Below, piece after piece: positions 8,541-18,167 of a stretch of DNA of 64,000 bases (position 1 is its first letter; each line of letters opens with the position of its first letter). The stretch is from Candidatus Anaerostipes avistercoris (lineage in GTDB: Bacteria; Bacillota; Clostridia; Lachnospirales; Lachnospiraceae): assembly GCA_019119895.1 (NCBI GenBank), contig DWWD01000046.1, positions 124,001 to 188,000 of the forward strand. Reading direction: 5' to 3'. The translations under genes and the position numbers were made by a program. Below the pieces are notes generated by a model. That model had not been told where the DNA came from. It saw only the letters and a list, made by a program, of their open reading frames with translations, and made no database searches.

Positions 8541-8570
8541 ATAAATTCCTTTCTGTTTTTTGTTAAAATT

Positions 8571-8599
8571 ATTATAAACGAGATGCAGAGAAAAGTAAA
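8571..8599 (-). promoter_or_regulatory. Promoter for tmcAL
   Basis: On the minus strand TTTACT (8599-8594), a 17-bp spacer and a perfect TATAAT (8576-8571) point to tmcAL, 31 bp before its start. Confidence 0.7.
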
Positions 8600-8746
8600 A
8601 CTGCACAAAAAATGAAAAATAAATGGCAAGCATCTTGTCAGGAGATACAAAAGAATGTAGAATAAATATAGTTTTACGGCATAATGGAGCCAGAAATTTT
8701 CGCCCTGGTTCTGGTTTGTGTACATTGAAAAAAACAAATCCCTCGG

Positions 8747-8775
8747 TTGTATACAAACTGATGATGTTGTATAAT
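8747..8775 (+). promoter_or_regulatory. Promoter and possible operator for pta-ackA
   Basis: TTGTAT (8747-8752), a 17-bp spacer and TATAAT (8770-8775) lie 49 bp before the pta start. The -35 box is inside the perfect 10-bp palindrome TTGTATACAA (8747-8756), and a related TTTGTGTACA lies near 8715-8724, so a repressor could bind here. The rest of the 284-bp divergent gap (8541-8824) is AT-rich with no further gene. Confidence 0.72.
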
Positions 8776-8824
8776 TTAATAGGATTAAATTCATCTTTGC
8801 AGAAAGTTGAAAGGAGCAACGTAA

Positions 8825-9835
8825 ATGAGTGTTATTGATGAGATTAAAAACAAGGCAAAAGCGAATAGAAAAACAGTCGTACTGCCTGAAACAACGGACA
8901 TGAGAACATTGACAGCCGCTGCAGAAGTGCTGGCGGAAGGAATCGCGGATGTTATTCTGGTCGGGAAGAAAGAAGAGATTGAAGAGAGAGCAGGAGATTT
9001 GGATATTTCCGGCGCATCCTTCGTTGATCCGGCGACAACGGACAGACTCAGTACATATATCGAGTCTCTGTGTGAGGCACGAAAGAGCAAGGGACTTCTT
9101 CCGGAAGACGCAAAAGAGATACTGCTGTCCAACCCTCTGTTTTTCGGAGCGACTATGGTACGTGTGGGTGATGCGGACGGAATGGTTGCGGGAGCGATCA
9201 ACTCTTCAGCCAATGTACTGAGAGCGGCGCTTCAGGTTGTTAAGACGGCGCCGAATACAGAAATCGTTTCTGCATTCATGCTGATGGATACAAAAGCCAA
9301 AGACATGGGTGCCAACGGATGTTTCGTGTTTGCAGACTGCGGACTGAACCAGAACCCGAATCCGGAGCAGCTGGCTGCGATTGCGGGAAGTTCTGCGAAA
9401 ACATTTGAACAGCTGATCGGCGAAACGCCGAAAGTGGCAATGCTTTCCCATTCTACATGCGGAAGCGCAAAGCATGATGACGTAACAAAGGTGGTTGAGG
9501 CGACAGCGATCGCGAAAGAAAAATATCCTCAGTATCTGATCTGCGGAGAACTTCAGCTGGACGCTGCCATCGTGCCGGAAGTAGCGGCATCCAAAGCACC
9601 GAGAGAAAGCCAGGTGGCAGGACAGGCCAACGTGCTTGTGTTCCCTGACCTTGATGCCGGAAATATCGGCTACAAGCTGGTTCAGAGACTCGGAGGAGCC
9701 CAGGCCTTCGGACCGATCACACAGGGAATCGCAAAACCGGTCAACGACCTGTCAAGAGGATGTGTGGCATCTGATATCGTCGGAGCGGTAGCGATCACAT
9801 GTGTACAGGCAGCAGCGTTAGAAGCAGAAAAATAA
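8825..9835 (+). CDS. pta: Phosphate acetyltransferase
   Basis: Pta converts acetyl-CoA and phosphate to acetyl-phosphate, the first step of acetate-forming ATP synthesis. The 336-residue protein is the short, single-domain type. Conserved parts include [38 protein letters not shown] and the C-terminal [20 protein letters not shown]. The ribosome site is AAAGGAG, 7 bases before ATG 8825. ackA follows after 32 bp in the usual pair. A clear promoter lies upstream. Confidence 0.97.
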   Translation: MSVIDEIKNKAKANRKTVVLPETTDMRTLTAAAEVLAEGIADVILVGKKEEIEERAGDLDISGASFVDPATTDRLSTYIESLCEARKSKGLLPEDAKEILLSNPLFFGATMVRVGDADGMVAGAINSSANVLRAALQVVKTAPNTEIVSAFMLMDTKAKDMGANGCFVFADCGLNQNPNPEQLAAIAGSSAKTFEQLIGETPKVAMLSHSTCGSAKHDDVTKVVEATAIAKEKYPQYLICGELQLDAAIVPEVAASKAPRESQVAGQANVLVFPDLDAGNIGYKLVQRLGGAQAFGPITQGIAKPVNDLSRGCVASDIVGAVAITCVQAAALEAEK

Positions 9836-9867
9836 AAAGGATAAAAGGATTAAGGAGAATAGATTTC

Positions 9868-11058
9868 ATGAAAGTTTTGGTTATCAATTGTGGAAGCTCA
9901 TCATTAAAATATCAGCTGATAGACTCTGAGACAGAGCAGGTACTGGCAAAAGGATTGTGTGAAAGAATCGGAATTGACGGCGCGCTGACACACCAGCCGG
10001 CAGGAAAGGGTAAGATTAAATCCGAGCCTGCGATGCCGGATCATAAGACAGCGATCGGAATTGTCCTTGAGCAGCTGACAGATAAAGAAAACGGAGTTGT
10101 GGAAAGTCTGGATGAAATTGGTGCAGTGGGACACCGCATTGTCCATGGAGGAGAAAAATTTACAAAATCCTGTATTATCACAGATGAAGTGATAAAAGAA
10201 GTGGAAGAATGCAGCGTTTTTGCTCCGCTTCACAATCCGGCAGGATTGATCGGAGTGCGTGCGTGTCAGGAATTGATGCCGAATCTTCCAATGGTTGCAG
10301 TTTTTGATACGGCATTTCATCAGACAATGCCTGAGAAAGCTTACTTATACGGAATTCCGAGAAAATATTATGACGAAGACGGAATCCGCCGTTATGGATT
10401 CCACGGAACATCTCACCAGTTTGTTTCCGGTGAAGCTGCAAAGATGTTAGGAAAAGATATCAAAGATCTGAAGATTATCGTTTGCCATCTTGGAAATGGC
10501 GCAAGTGTAACAGCGGTAGAAGGAGGAAAATCTGTGGACACTTCCATGGGCCTTACACCGCTTGAGGGACTGATCATGGGAACAAGATCCGGAGATCTGG
10601 ATCCTGCGATCATCGAGTTTATCGCCAACAAAGAAAATAAAACTGCCTCTGAGGTTGTAAATATTCTGAACAAAGAATCCGGAGTTTATGGATTGTCCGG
10701 AGTGTCTTCTGACTTCAGGGATATCAAGGCTGCGGAAAATGAAGGCAATAAAGCTGCAGGAGCCGCTCTGGATGCATTCATTTACCGTGTGGTAAAATAT
10801 ATCGGAGCTTATGCTGCGGCAATGAACGGAGTAGACGCCATTGCGTTTACCGCGGGAGTCGGTGAAAATGACGATGCCACAAGAGCTGAGATCTGCAGTT
10901 ACTTAGGATATCTCGGAGCGAAGATTGATTCAGAAAAGAATGATGTCCATGGAGAAGCAGCCGTTATTTCATCTGACGATTCCAGGGTTGCGCTTCTCTG
11001 CATCCCGACCAATGAGGAGTTAATGATCGCAAGAGACACGGTCGCACTGGTAAAATAA
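9868..11058 (+). CDS. ackA: Acetate kinase
   Basis: AckA makes ATP and acetate from acetyl-phosphate. The N-terminal phosphate-binding motif [10 protein letters not shown] starts at residue 7; other hallmarks are [31 protein letters not shown] and [10 protein letters not shown]. The length is 396 residues, normal for the family. ATG 9868 was chosen for its AAGGAG site and the conserved MKVLVINCG start; an in-frame ATG inside pta would add 23 unlikely residues. It is cotranscribed with pta. Confidence 0.97.
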   Translation: MKVLVINCGSSSLKYQLIDSETEQVLAKGLCERIGIDGALTHQPAGKGKIKSEPAMPDHKTAIGIVLEQLTDKENGVVESLDEIGAVGHRIVHGGEKFTKSCIITDEVIKEVEECSVFAPLHNPAGLIGVRACQELMPNLPMVAVFDTAFHQTMPEKAYLYGIPRKYYDEDGIRRYGFHGTSHQFVSGEAAKMLGKDIKDLKIIVCHLGNGASVTAVEGGKSVDTSMGLTPLEGLIMGTRSGDLDPAIIEFIANKENKTASEVVNILNKESGVYGLSGVSSDFRDIKAAENEGNKAAGAALDAFIYRVVKYIGAYAAAMNGVDAIAFTAGVGENDDATRAEICSYLGYLGAKIDSEKNDVHGEAAVISSDDSRVALLCIPTNEELMIARDTVALVK

Positions 11059-11076
11059 AAAGTCAGGAAAAATTTC

Positions 11077-11105
11077 TTGACAAACAACAGGGGCATTCGT
11101 ATAAT
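11077..11105 (+). promoter_or_regulatory. Promoter for yceD-rpmF
   Basis: A perfect TTGACA (11077-11082), 17-bp spacer and perfect TATAAT (11100-11105): the strongest promoter match in the window, 27 bp before the yceD start. Confidence 0.92.
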
Positions 11106-11132
11106 AGTATAGTATGATTTTTAGGAGATAGT

Positions 11133-11648
11133 ATGAAGATTCAGTTGTCAAAAGCAATTTCGGTCAAGGATTATACGGAGGCGGTGGAATGCCGCATTGA
11201 TATGGATGAGATCGCTCTGAAGAGAGAGCGGTATCCCATCCTGGAAAAGCATCCGTTTATTGTTACCCTGAAACATGAGGGGAAGGAATCAGTATCTGTC
11301 TGTTTTGAGACGGAAGTGGTTCTTGGTATCCCGTGCAGCCGGTGCCTTCGTGAGGTGCCGTTCCATGTTCCGCTGAAGTATGAGGGAAAGAGTGATTTCC
11401 TTCATCCATCAGAGGAAGACGATCTTGCTTCCTGCGTGGAGGATAAGGAACTGGATCTGGACATGCTGATCTTCGATGAAGTGGTTCCGCAGCTGCCTTC
11501 CAGGCTGCTGTGTAAGGAAGACTGCAAGGGACTCTGTCCGGTGTGCGGGACCAATCTGAATGAAAAAGAGTGTGGCTGCGATCGAACGGTGGCAGACCCT
11601 CGTATGGCAGCAATTCGGGATATTTTTAAGAATTTTAAGGAGGTGTAA
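11133..11648 (+). CDS. yceD: YceD/DUF177 family protein (23S rRNA accumulation type)
   Basis: A 171-residue cytoplasmic protein of the DUF177 family, nearly always encoded just before rpmF and linked to 23S rRNA/large-subunit accumulation. Paired cysteines form two likely metal sites: CSRCL in the middle, and CKEDCKGLCPVCG followed by CGC near the C-terminus. An acidic stretch (HPSEEDDLASCVEDKELDLD) lies between. It has a consensus promoter; rpmF follows after 4 bp, with AAGGAGG at the end of this gene serving as its ribosome site. Confidence 0.9.
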   Translation: MKIQLSKAISVKDYTEAVECRIDMDEIALKRERYPILEKHPFIVTLKHEGKESVSVCFETEVVLGIPCSRCLREVPFHVPLKYEGKSDFLHPSEEDDLASCVEDKELDLDMLIFDEVVPQLPSRLLCKEDCKGLCPVCGTNLNEKECGCDRTVADPRMAAIRDIFKNFKEV

Positions 11649-11652
11649 ACCG

Positions 11653-11838
11653 ATGTCAATTTGTCCAAAGAATAAATCATCCAAAGGAAGAAGAAACAGA
11701 CGCAGAGCGAACTGGAAAATGACAGCTCCGACTCTTGTAAAATGCAGCAAATGCGGTGCTCTTATGATGCCGCACAGAGTCTGCAAATCCTGTGGATCTT
11801 ATAATAAAAAAGAAATTGTTTCAGCACACGCTGAATAG
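11653..11838 (+). CDS. rpmF: 50S ribosomal protein L32
   Basis: A 61-residue ribosomal protein starting MSICPKNKSSKGRRNRRRAN, where the lysine/arginine-rich N-terminus is typical. Two CxxC pairs (CSKCG and CKSCG) form a zinc ribbon, so this is the zinc-binding form. ATG 11653 is preceded by AAGGAGG; an open frame extends upstream into yceD but has no homology. It is paired with yceD, and a hairpin region follows before plsX. Confidence 0.96.
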   Translation: MSICPKNKSSKGRRNRRRANWKMTAPTLVKCSKCGALMMPHRVCKSCGSYNKKEIVSAHAE

Positions 11839-11846
11839 AACGGGTA

Positions 11847-11865
11847 CGTCAGGGCGCACCTGATG
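11847..11865 (+). other. Small hairpin after rpmF
   Basis: CGTCAGG (11847-11853) pairs with CCTGATG (11859-11865) around a 5-nt loop, directly after the rpmF stop. No T-run follows. Confidence 0.4.
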
Positions 11866-11873
11866 AATGACAG

Positions 11874-11922
11874 GCGTCATGCGTTTAGACTTTTACAAAA
11901 GGTTTAGGCGTGTGGCGCTTTT
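11874..11922 (+). terminator. Long G-U-rich hairpin between rpmF and plsX (terminator or processing element)
   Basis: Bases 11874-11894 pair with 11898-11918 over 21 continuous positions, seven of them G-U, with a 3-nt loop (ACA), followed by only four T. The G-U pairs mean that the stem is good only in plus-strand RNA. It probably limits readthrough from the strong yceD-rpmF promoter into plsX, or is a processing site. Confidence 0.65.
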
Positions 11923-11948
11923 GACATATATGAGAAAGGAGTTTTTTT

Positions 11949-12986
11949 ATGGAAAAGATGATGAAGGTTGCTCTGGATGCAATGGGCGGAGATAATGCCC
12001 CTGGAGAAATCGTGAAAGGCGCGGTGGACGCGGTCAATGAAAGAAAAGATATTAAAGTATTCCTGGTAGGAAAAGCGGAAAAAATTCACGAAGAATTGAA
12101 AAAGCATCAGTATAATGAGCAACAGATCGAAGTTATAAATGCAGAAGAAGAGATTTCTTGTGACGAATCACCGGTAGAAGCGATTCGTAAGAAGAAAGAT
12201 TCTTCCATGGTGGTTGCGATGAAAATGGTGAAGGATAAAACCGCAGATGCATTTGTCTCTGCAGGAAGTTCCGGAGCGATTCTTGTGGGAGGCCAGTTTG
12301 TCGTGGGCAGAATCAAAGGGATCAAAAGAGCGCCTCTTGGTGCCATTATGCCTACCACAAAAGGCGTCATGCTTCTGATCGACGCGGGAGCCAACATGGA
12401 TGCAAAGCCGGAGTATCTGCTGCAGTTTGCTCAGATGGGATCTATTTATATGGAACATGTCGTCGGAATTCCTTCTCCGAGAGTTGCCCTGGTTAACGTG
12501 GGTCTGGAAGAAGCAAAAGGAAATCAGCTGATCAAAGAAACAGCGCCTCTGCTGAAAGTGTGTGAGGGATTAAATTATACAGGAAGCATAGAAGCAAGGG
12601 AAATTCCGGACGGAGCGGCCGATGTAGTGCTCTGTGACGCCTTTGTGGGAAATGTTATTCTGAAATTATCCGAAGGATTATCCAAGGTTCTGGTAAAAGA
12701 AATTAAAGGCGGAATCATGAGTTCGCTGAGGAGTAAAATTGGAGGTGCTCTTGCGCTCCCTGCCCTGAAAAAGACACTGAAGAGATTTGACGCCTCTGAA
12801 TACGGCGGGGCTCCTCTTCTGGGACTGAACGGGCTGGTTGTCAAGGTACACGGATCTGCCACATCAAAAGAAATGAGAAACGCTATCATTCAGTGCATTA
12901 CTTTTACAGAACAGCAGATCAATGAAAAAATCAAAGAAGAAATTTTAAAAGGAAAAGAGAAACAGAATGAAAAGAAAAAAGATTGA
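11949..12986 (+). CDS. plsX: Phosphate acyltransferase PlsX
   Basis: PlsX makes acyl-phosphate from acyl-ACP for phosphatidic acid synthesis at the membrane. The start MMKVALDAMGGDNAPGEIVK is diagnostic; other family parts are SAGSSGAILVGG and MLLIDAGANMDAKPEYLLQF. The length is 345 residues. AAAGGAG lies before ATG 11949; ATG 11958 is another possible start. rnc overlaps its last 20 bp. The usual fab/acpP genes between plsX and rnc are absent. FakA and FakB, which feed the same acyl-phosphate pool, are also in this window. Confidence 0.96.
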   Translation: MEKMMKVALDAMGGDNAPGEIVKGAVDAVNERKDIKVFLVGKAEKIHEELKKHQYNEQQIEVINAEEEISCDESPVEAIRKKKDSSMVVAMKMVKDKTADAFVSAGSSGAILVGGQFVVGRIKGIKRAPLGAIMPTTKGVMLLIDAGANMDAKPEYLLQFAQMGSIYMEHVVGIPSPRVALVNVGLEEAKGNQLIKETAPLLKVCEGLNYTGSIEAREIPDGAADVVLCDAFVGNVILKLSEGLSKVLVKEIKGGIMSSLRSKIGGALALPALKKTLKRFDASEYGGAPLLGLNGLVVKVHGSATSKEMRNAIIQCITFTEQQINEKIKEEILKGKEKQNEKKKD

Positions 12987-13653
12987 TAAATTCCAGGAAG
13001 AGATCGGAATCTCTTTCCGGAACCCGGATCTGCTCAGCCATGCGCTGATTCACAGTTCTTACGCCAATGAACGTAAAATGACGAAAGAAAGGAACAACGA
13101 GCGTCTGGAATTTCTGGGAGACGCAGTGCTGGAACTGGTAACCAGTACATATCTTTATCAGACTTATGAAAAAGAGCCGGAAGGGAAACTGACAAAACTC
13201 CGCGCCAGTCTTGTGTGTGAACCGACGCTCGCCATGTGCGCCAGAGATATTTCTCTCGGAAGTTATCTTCTTCTCAGCAAAGGAGAAGATATGACCGGCG
13301 GAAGGGAGAGAGATTCGATTCTTTCCGACGCGTTTGAAGCAGTGATCGGAGCCATTTACCTGGATCAGGGACTGGATGCGGCAAGGCAGTTTATTGAGGT
13401 GCATCTGCTGAAAGACGTGGAAAATAAAGTGCTGTTTTTCGACGCGAAAACGTATCTTCAGGAAATCATCCAGGGCGAAGGCGGGGAACCGCTGTCCTAT
13501 GTGCTTGTAAAAGAAGAAGGACCGGATCATCAAAAAGAATTTACGGTCGAAGCAAGGCTGGGGAACAAAGTGATTGGAAAGGGAACCGGAAGAAGCAAGA
13601 AGTCAGCCCAGCAGCATGCGGCGTATGAGGCGCTGAAACAATACAAGAAGTAG
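12967..13653 (+). CDS. rnc: Ribonuclease III
   Basis: RNase III cuts double-stranded RNA in rRNA and mRNA maturation. The catalytic signature ERLEFLGDAVLELV begins at residue 45 (Glu48 and Asp52 bind metal), with the second acidic group in DAFEAVIGAIYLD. The C-terminal double-stranded RNA-binding domain ends GRSKKSAQQHAAYEAL. The length of 228 residues is normal. ATG 12967 lies inside the plsX tail with GGAAAAGAG upstream. rnc-smc-ftsY is a conserved Firmicutes order. Confidence 0.97.
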   Translation: MKRKKIDKFQEEIGISFRNPDLLSHALIHSSYANERKMTKERNNERLEFLGDAVLELVTSTYLYQTYEKEPEGKLTKLRASLVCEPTLAMCARDISLGSYLLLSKGEDMTGGRERDSILSDAFEAVIGAIYLDQGLDAARQFIEVHLLKDVENKVLFFDAKTYLQEIIQGEGGEPLSYVLVKEEGPDHQKEFTVEARLGNKVIGKGTGRSKKSAQQHAAYEALKQYKK

Positions 13654-13663
13654 AGGGTCAGAC

Positions 13664-16600
13664 ATGTACTTAAAAAGTATTGAAGTCAACGGCTTTAAAT
13701 CATTTGCCCACAAAATGGTTTTTAAGTTTGAACACGGAATTACTGGAATTGTAGGACCGAACGGAAGCGGCAAAAGTAATGTTGCGGATGCCGTCCGGTG
13801 GGTCCTCGGGGAACAGAGCGCAAAACAGCTGCGCGGTTCCAAAATGGAAGATGTTATTTTTTCCGGGACCGAGCTTCGAAAGCCTATGGGATCTGCTTAT
13901 GTAGCGATTACCATGGACAACGGCGACGGAAGCCTTCCGATTCCTTTTGAGGAAGTTACGGTGGCCAGAAGAGTTTATCGTTCCGGAGAGAGTGAATATC
14001 TGATGAACGGAAGTCCCTGCAGGCGAAAAGATATCGTAGAATTATTTTTTGATACAGGTGTGGGAAAAGAAGGGTATTCTATTATAGGACAGGGTCAGAT
14101 TGACCAGATTTTAAGTGGAAAACCGGAGGACAGAAGAGAATTATTCGACGAAGCGGCAGGAATCGTAAAATATAAAAAAAATAAAATGGAAACACAGAAA
14201 TCTCTGGAGATTGAAAGGGAAAATCTGACCAGAGTCGATGATATTTTGTCTGAATTGGAACGGCGGATCGGACCTCTGAAACAGCAGTCTGAGAAAGCAC
14301 GGCAGTATCTGGTTTTGAGGGACAGGCTGAAGGAAAAAGATATTCAGCTGTTTTTGATGGAAAATGAAAGACTGACGGACGAGCTGAAGTCACTGGAGAG
14401 GAAAATTGAAATTGCAGAACACGATCTGAAAGATACCAATGCCGGGATCGAGACAGCCAGGGAACGCTATGAAAAAAAAGAGGCGCAGTTAAATCATCTG
14501 AAAGAAGAAATCTCGCGCACGACGGAAGAAATTTCCGAGGAAAAGATACAAAAACAGCGCAGGGAAGGCGAAATCAAAGTCCTGGAGGAACAGATCCATA
14601 CGGAAAAAATCAGGGAAGATCATTTTCAGTCCAATCAGGAAAGACTAAAACAGGAAATCGCTGAAAAACATCAGGAAATGGAAAAGTTCCAGGAAGAGGC
14701 AGGGGAAATTCGCAGCCGTTTTGAGCAGGCGCAAAGTGAGAGAGTGGAAAAGGAGAGTAAAGTCGCTTTCTATCAGAAAGAAATCCAGGATCTCACAGAA
14801 GAATTAGATGCCTTAGAACAGCAGATGCAGGGATACAGCAGCCGGCAGATGGAAATGAATGGGAAGCTGGAACGATATCAGACGGTGGAGGAGCAGGTGC
14901 AGGCCAGAATCCGCAGTCTGAAAGAGCAGAAGGAACAGCTGGACCGGGAATATGAAAAGTCGGTGGAAACCCGGGAGATTATCCGGGGAAATGTGTCGGA
15001 ACTTGCCGGTCAGGCGAAAAAACTGTCGGATCAGATAGAAACTTATAAAAAGTCCGGGGAACAGCTGGAACACAGAAAAGAAGAAGCACTTCAGAAACTA
15101 TCCGATCAGAGAGAAAAATATCACCGTACCCAGTCAAATTATGATACATTGAGAAATATGGCGGAACGGTATGACGGATATGGTTTCGGCATAAAAAAAA
15201 TCATGGAACAAAAAAGACGGGTTTCTGGTATTATCGGCGTAGTTTCTGATATTATAAAAGTGGAGCCGAAATTCGAAGCGGCAATCGAAACAGCCCTTGG
15301 AGGAAGCATTCAGAATGTTGTCACAGACAGCCAGGAGACAGCCAGAAAACTGATCAGCTTTCTCCGTGCCAACAGGTTCGGAAGGGTGACTTTTCTTCCG
15401 CTGGACGCAGTGCGGGGAAGAGCGTTTTCCAGACCGGAAGCGCTGAAAGAAAAAGGTGTCGTGGGAATTGCCAGCCGGCTGGCGTCCTATGATGACCGTT
15501 ACCGGCATTTGTTTGCGTCTCTTCTGGGACAGGTTCTGGTGGTGGAGAATATGGAGGCAGGCATCGCCATTGCCAATAAATACCACCATTCTCTGAGAAT
15601 TGTCACCATGGAAGGAGATTCTTTGAACAGAGGCGGATCCATGACGGGAGGTGCCTTCAAAAGTAAGGGAAATCTGCTGGGACGAAACAGAGAAGTCCGG
15701 GAACTGGAAAAGAAACTGAAAAAAATTTCCGAAGAACTTGCGCAGGCTGAAGAAATAAAAAGAAAGTATGATTCTGAAATCGAGAAGGTAAAAGTTCTGC
15801 AGAGAGAGACGGAACAGATGTTTCGTGAGGTCTCTGAAAAGCAGCATGCCGGGGAGATGGAATTATCCGCGGCCGCGGCGCGAAATCAGGACTGTGACAG
15901 ACAAAGACACGGACTGGACGATCAGATTGCACGGCTGGTGCGTGAAAAAGACGCTGCCAGAGACGATGCGGCTCTTTTGCTGACGCAGAAATCAGATCTG
16001 GAAATTGCCAGTCAGGAAAATAAAGAAAACGCGGACAGACTGACAAAACAGCTGGAGCAGGCCAAAGAGACAGCAGAGGAGCAGGCCAGGGCCATCGGAG
16101 AAATTCACTTAAAAACCAATCAGCTGAAACAGCAGCTGGAATTTGCCCAGAGCAATTATGACAGAGTTGGTTTTGAACTGGAAAAACTGGAATCGGATCA
16201 GAAAAAAAATGAGAAGGAATTCAGGAATGTAAAAGGTACATCAGAAAATTTCCGGGAGAAAATTGCGACACTGAAAGAAGAAATCGAAAACGGCGTCAGA
16301 ACCATTGGAGCAAAAGAAGAAAAACTGCAGGAAAAGAAGGAGCAGGAACAGCAGGTTTCCGAATCCTGCAAAGATATCATGAAAGAGCAGCAGGAACTGA
16401 TGGAACGTTCCGGACAGATGGACAAAGAACGCTACCGGCTGGTCAGCGCGAAAGAAAAACAGCAGGAAAAACAGCAGGAACTGCTGGATTATATGTGGGA
16501 TAATTACGAGGTGACATACCATCAGCTGAAGGAGCGCGGAGAAGAAAAATCTTCACAAAGTCTCTCAAAAATCAAAGAAGAAATCGTAGATATCAAAGGA

Positions 16601-17221
16601 AAGATCCGGACTCTCGGACCGGTCAATGTCAATGCGGTGGAAGAGTATAAAGAAGTAGATGAAAGGTATGAGTTTCTTCTCGCTCAGAGAGAAGATGTGG
16701 TAAAAGCGGAAAAGAACCTGAATGATCTGATGAAAGAGCTGGAAGAATCCATGAGAAAGCAGTTTGACGAGAAGTTTAAAGACATTCGGAAAATGTTTCA
16801 GGATGTTTTTGTTGAATTGTTCGGCGGAGGTGTGGCGAAACTGGAACTGACGGAAGATGATGTGCTGGAATCCGGTATTCGGATCACGGCGCAGCCTCCG
16901 GGAAAAAAACTGCAGAATATGATGCAGCTGTCCGGAGGAGAAAAGGCGCTGACAGCCATCGCTCTTTTATTTGCAATTCAGAATCTGAAGCCGTCTCCAT
17001 TCTGTCTGCTGGACGAGATTGAAGCGGCGCTGGATGATTCCAATGTAAAGAGATTTGCCCGGTATTTGCATAAGCTGTCGAAAGAGACCCAGTTTATCGT
17101 GATCACTCACCGGAGAGGAACCATGATGGCCGTTGATGTCTTATATGGAATTACCATGCAGGAAAAAGGAGTTTCGACTCAGGTTTCTGTGAATTTGATA
17201 GAAAATGATCTGGATGAATAA
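13664..17221 (+). CDS. smc: Chromosome segregation/condensation ATPase SMC
   Basis: SMC forms the condensin ring with ScpA/ScpB. The ATPase head has Walker A GPNGSGKSN at residues 31-39; two long coiled-coil arms flank the hinge (about residues 510-660, including GYGFGIKKIMEQ and RIVTMEGDSLNRGGSMTGG). The C-terminal head has LSGGEKA from 1089 and Walker B PFCLLDEIEAALDDSN. The length of 1185 residues is typical. The weak GAGGGT site upstream suggests coupling to rnc, 10 bp away. Confidence 0.98.
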   Translation: MYLKSIEVNGFKSFAHKMVFKFEHGITGIVGPNGSGKSNVADAVRWVLGEQSAKQLRGSKMEDVIFSGTELRKPMGSAYVAITMDNGDGSLPIPFEEVTVARRVYRSGESEYLMNGSPCRRKDIVELFFDTGVGKEGYSIIGQGQIDQILSGKPEDRRELFDEAAGIVKYKKNKMETQKSLEIERENLTRVDDILSELERRIGPLKQQSEKARQYLVLRDRLKEKDIQLFLMENERLTDELKSLERKIEIAEHDLKDTNAGIETARERYEKKEAQLNHLKEEISRTTEEISEEKIQKQRREGEIKVLEEQIHTEKIREDHFQSNQERLKQEIAEKHQEMEKFQEEAGEIRSRFEQAQSERVEKESKVAFYQKEIQDLTEELDALEQQMQGYSSRQMEMNGKLERYQTVEEQVQARIRSLKEQKEQLDREYEKSVETREIIRGNVSELAGQAKKLSDQIETYKKSGEQLEHRKEEALQKLSDQREKYHRTQSNYDTLRNMAERYDGYGFGIKKIMEQKRRVSGIIGVVSDIIKVEPKFEAAIETALGGSIQNVVTDSQETARKLISFLRANRFGRVTFLPLDAVRGRAFSRPEALKEKGVVGIASRLASYDDRYRHLFASLLGQVLVVENMEAGIAIANKYHHSLRIVTMEGDSLNRGGSMTGGAFKSKGNLLGRNREVRELEKKLKKISEELAQAEEIKRKYDSEIEKVKVLQRETEQMFREVSEKQHAGEMELSAAAARNQDCDRQRHGLDDQIARLVREKDAARDDAALLLTQKSDLEIASQENKENADRLTKQLEQAKETAEEQARAIGEIHLKTNQLKQQLEFAQSNYDRVGFELEKLESDQKKNEKEFRNVKGTSENFREKIATLKEEIENGVRTIGAKEEKLQEKKEQEQQVSESCKDIMKEQQELMERSGQMDKERYRLVSAKEKQQEKQQELLDYMWDNYEVTYHQLKERGEEKSSQSLSKIKEEIVDIKGKIRTLGPVNVNAVEEYKEVDERYEFLLAQREDVVKAEKNLNDLMKELEESMRKQFDEKFKDIRKMFQDVFVELFGGGVAKLELTEDDVLESGIRITAQPPGKKLQNMMQLSGGEKALTAIALLFAIQNLKPSPFCLLDEIEAALDDSNVKRFARYLHKLSKETQFIVITHRRGTMMAVDVLYGITMQEKGVSTQVSVNLIENDLDE

Positions 17222-17234
17222 TTAGGAGGAAAAA

Positions 17235-18167
17235 ATGAGCGAGAAAAAAGGTTTTTTTGGAAAACTTGCCCGGGGACTGTCAAAAACAAGAGACAGCATT
17301 GCCGCAGGATTTGATTCCATTTTCAGCGGATTTACCGGACTGGATGATGATTTTTATGAGGAATTGGAAGAGATTCTGATTATGAGCGACATGGGAATTG
17401 ATACGACCATGAACATCATTGAAAATCTCAAAAAGAAAGTAAAAGAAGAAAGAATAAAAGATCCGGAAGCATGCCGTCAGCTCCTGATTGATTCCATCAA
17501 GGAACAGATGAGCCTGGATTCCGATGCCTATGAATATCAGGACAGAAAAAGTGTTGTTTTGGTGATCGGAGTTAACGGCGTCGGTAAGACCACGTCTGTA
17601 GGAAAACTGGCCGCAATCTTAAAAGGACAGGGCAAGAAGGTCCTGCTGGCAGCAGCCGATACATTCCGTGCCGGAGCCATCGAACAGCTGAAAGAATGGG
17701 CAAACCGGGCAGGAGTCGATATTATCAGCCAGTCAGAAGGCGCAGACCCAGCTGCGGTCGTTTATGACGCTGTAGCTGCCGCAAAAGCCAGAGATGTGGA
17801 TATCCTTCTCTGTGACACGGCGGGAAGACTGCATAATAAGAAAAATCTTATGAATGAGCTGAGTAAGATTAACCGTATCATTCAGAAAGAATACAGCGAG
17901 GCGTATCTGGAAACATTGATCGTTCTGGACGGAACTACGGGACAGAATGCCCTTGCCCAGGCAAAACAGTTTAAAGAAGCAACTGATATTTCGGGCATCA
18001 TCCTGACGAAGCTGGATGGAACTGCAAAAGGCGGAATCGCCATTGCGATTCAGTCTGAGCTGGGAATTCCGGTAAAATATATCGGCATCGGAGAGCAGAT
18101 CGATGATCTTCAGAAATTTGATCCTGATATGTTTGTAAATGCATTGTTTGAAAGAGGAGATGAATAA
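17235..18167 (+). CDS. ftsY: Signal recognition particle receptor FtsY
   Basis: FtsY is the membrane-associated GTPase that receives SRP-ribosome complexes. It has a short N-terminal NG-type region ([20 protein letters not shown]) without the long acidic A domain, then the G domain: GVNGVGKTT from residue 112, [20 protein letters not shown] and [10 protein letters not shown]. The length of 310 residues is normal for Firmicutes. AGGAGG lies 7 bases before ATG 17235. The next gene starts directly at its stop. Confidence 0.97.
   Translation: MSEKKGFFGKLARGLSKTRDSIAAGFDSIFSGFTGLDDDFYEELEEILIMSDMGIDTTMNIIENLKKKVKEERIKDPEACRQLLIDSIKEQMSLDSDAYEYQDRKSVVLVIGVNGVGKTTSVGKLAAILKGQGKKVLLAAADTFRAGAIEQLKEWANRAGVDIISQSEGADPAAVVYDAVAAAKARDVDILLCDTAGRLHNKKNLMNELSKINRIIQKEYSEAYLETLIVLDGTTGQNALAQAKQFKEATDISGIILTKLDGTAKGGIAIAIQSELGIPVKYIGIGEQIDDLQKFDPDMFVNALFERGDE

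Noticed and set aside
8541-8819. A longer start for tmcAL, adding 92 residues
   Set aside because: The extra part has no family similarity and covers the divergent promoters; ATG 8540 has a good ribosome site and gives the family length.
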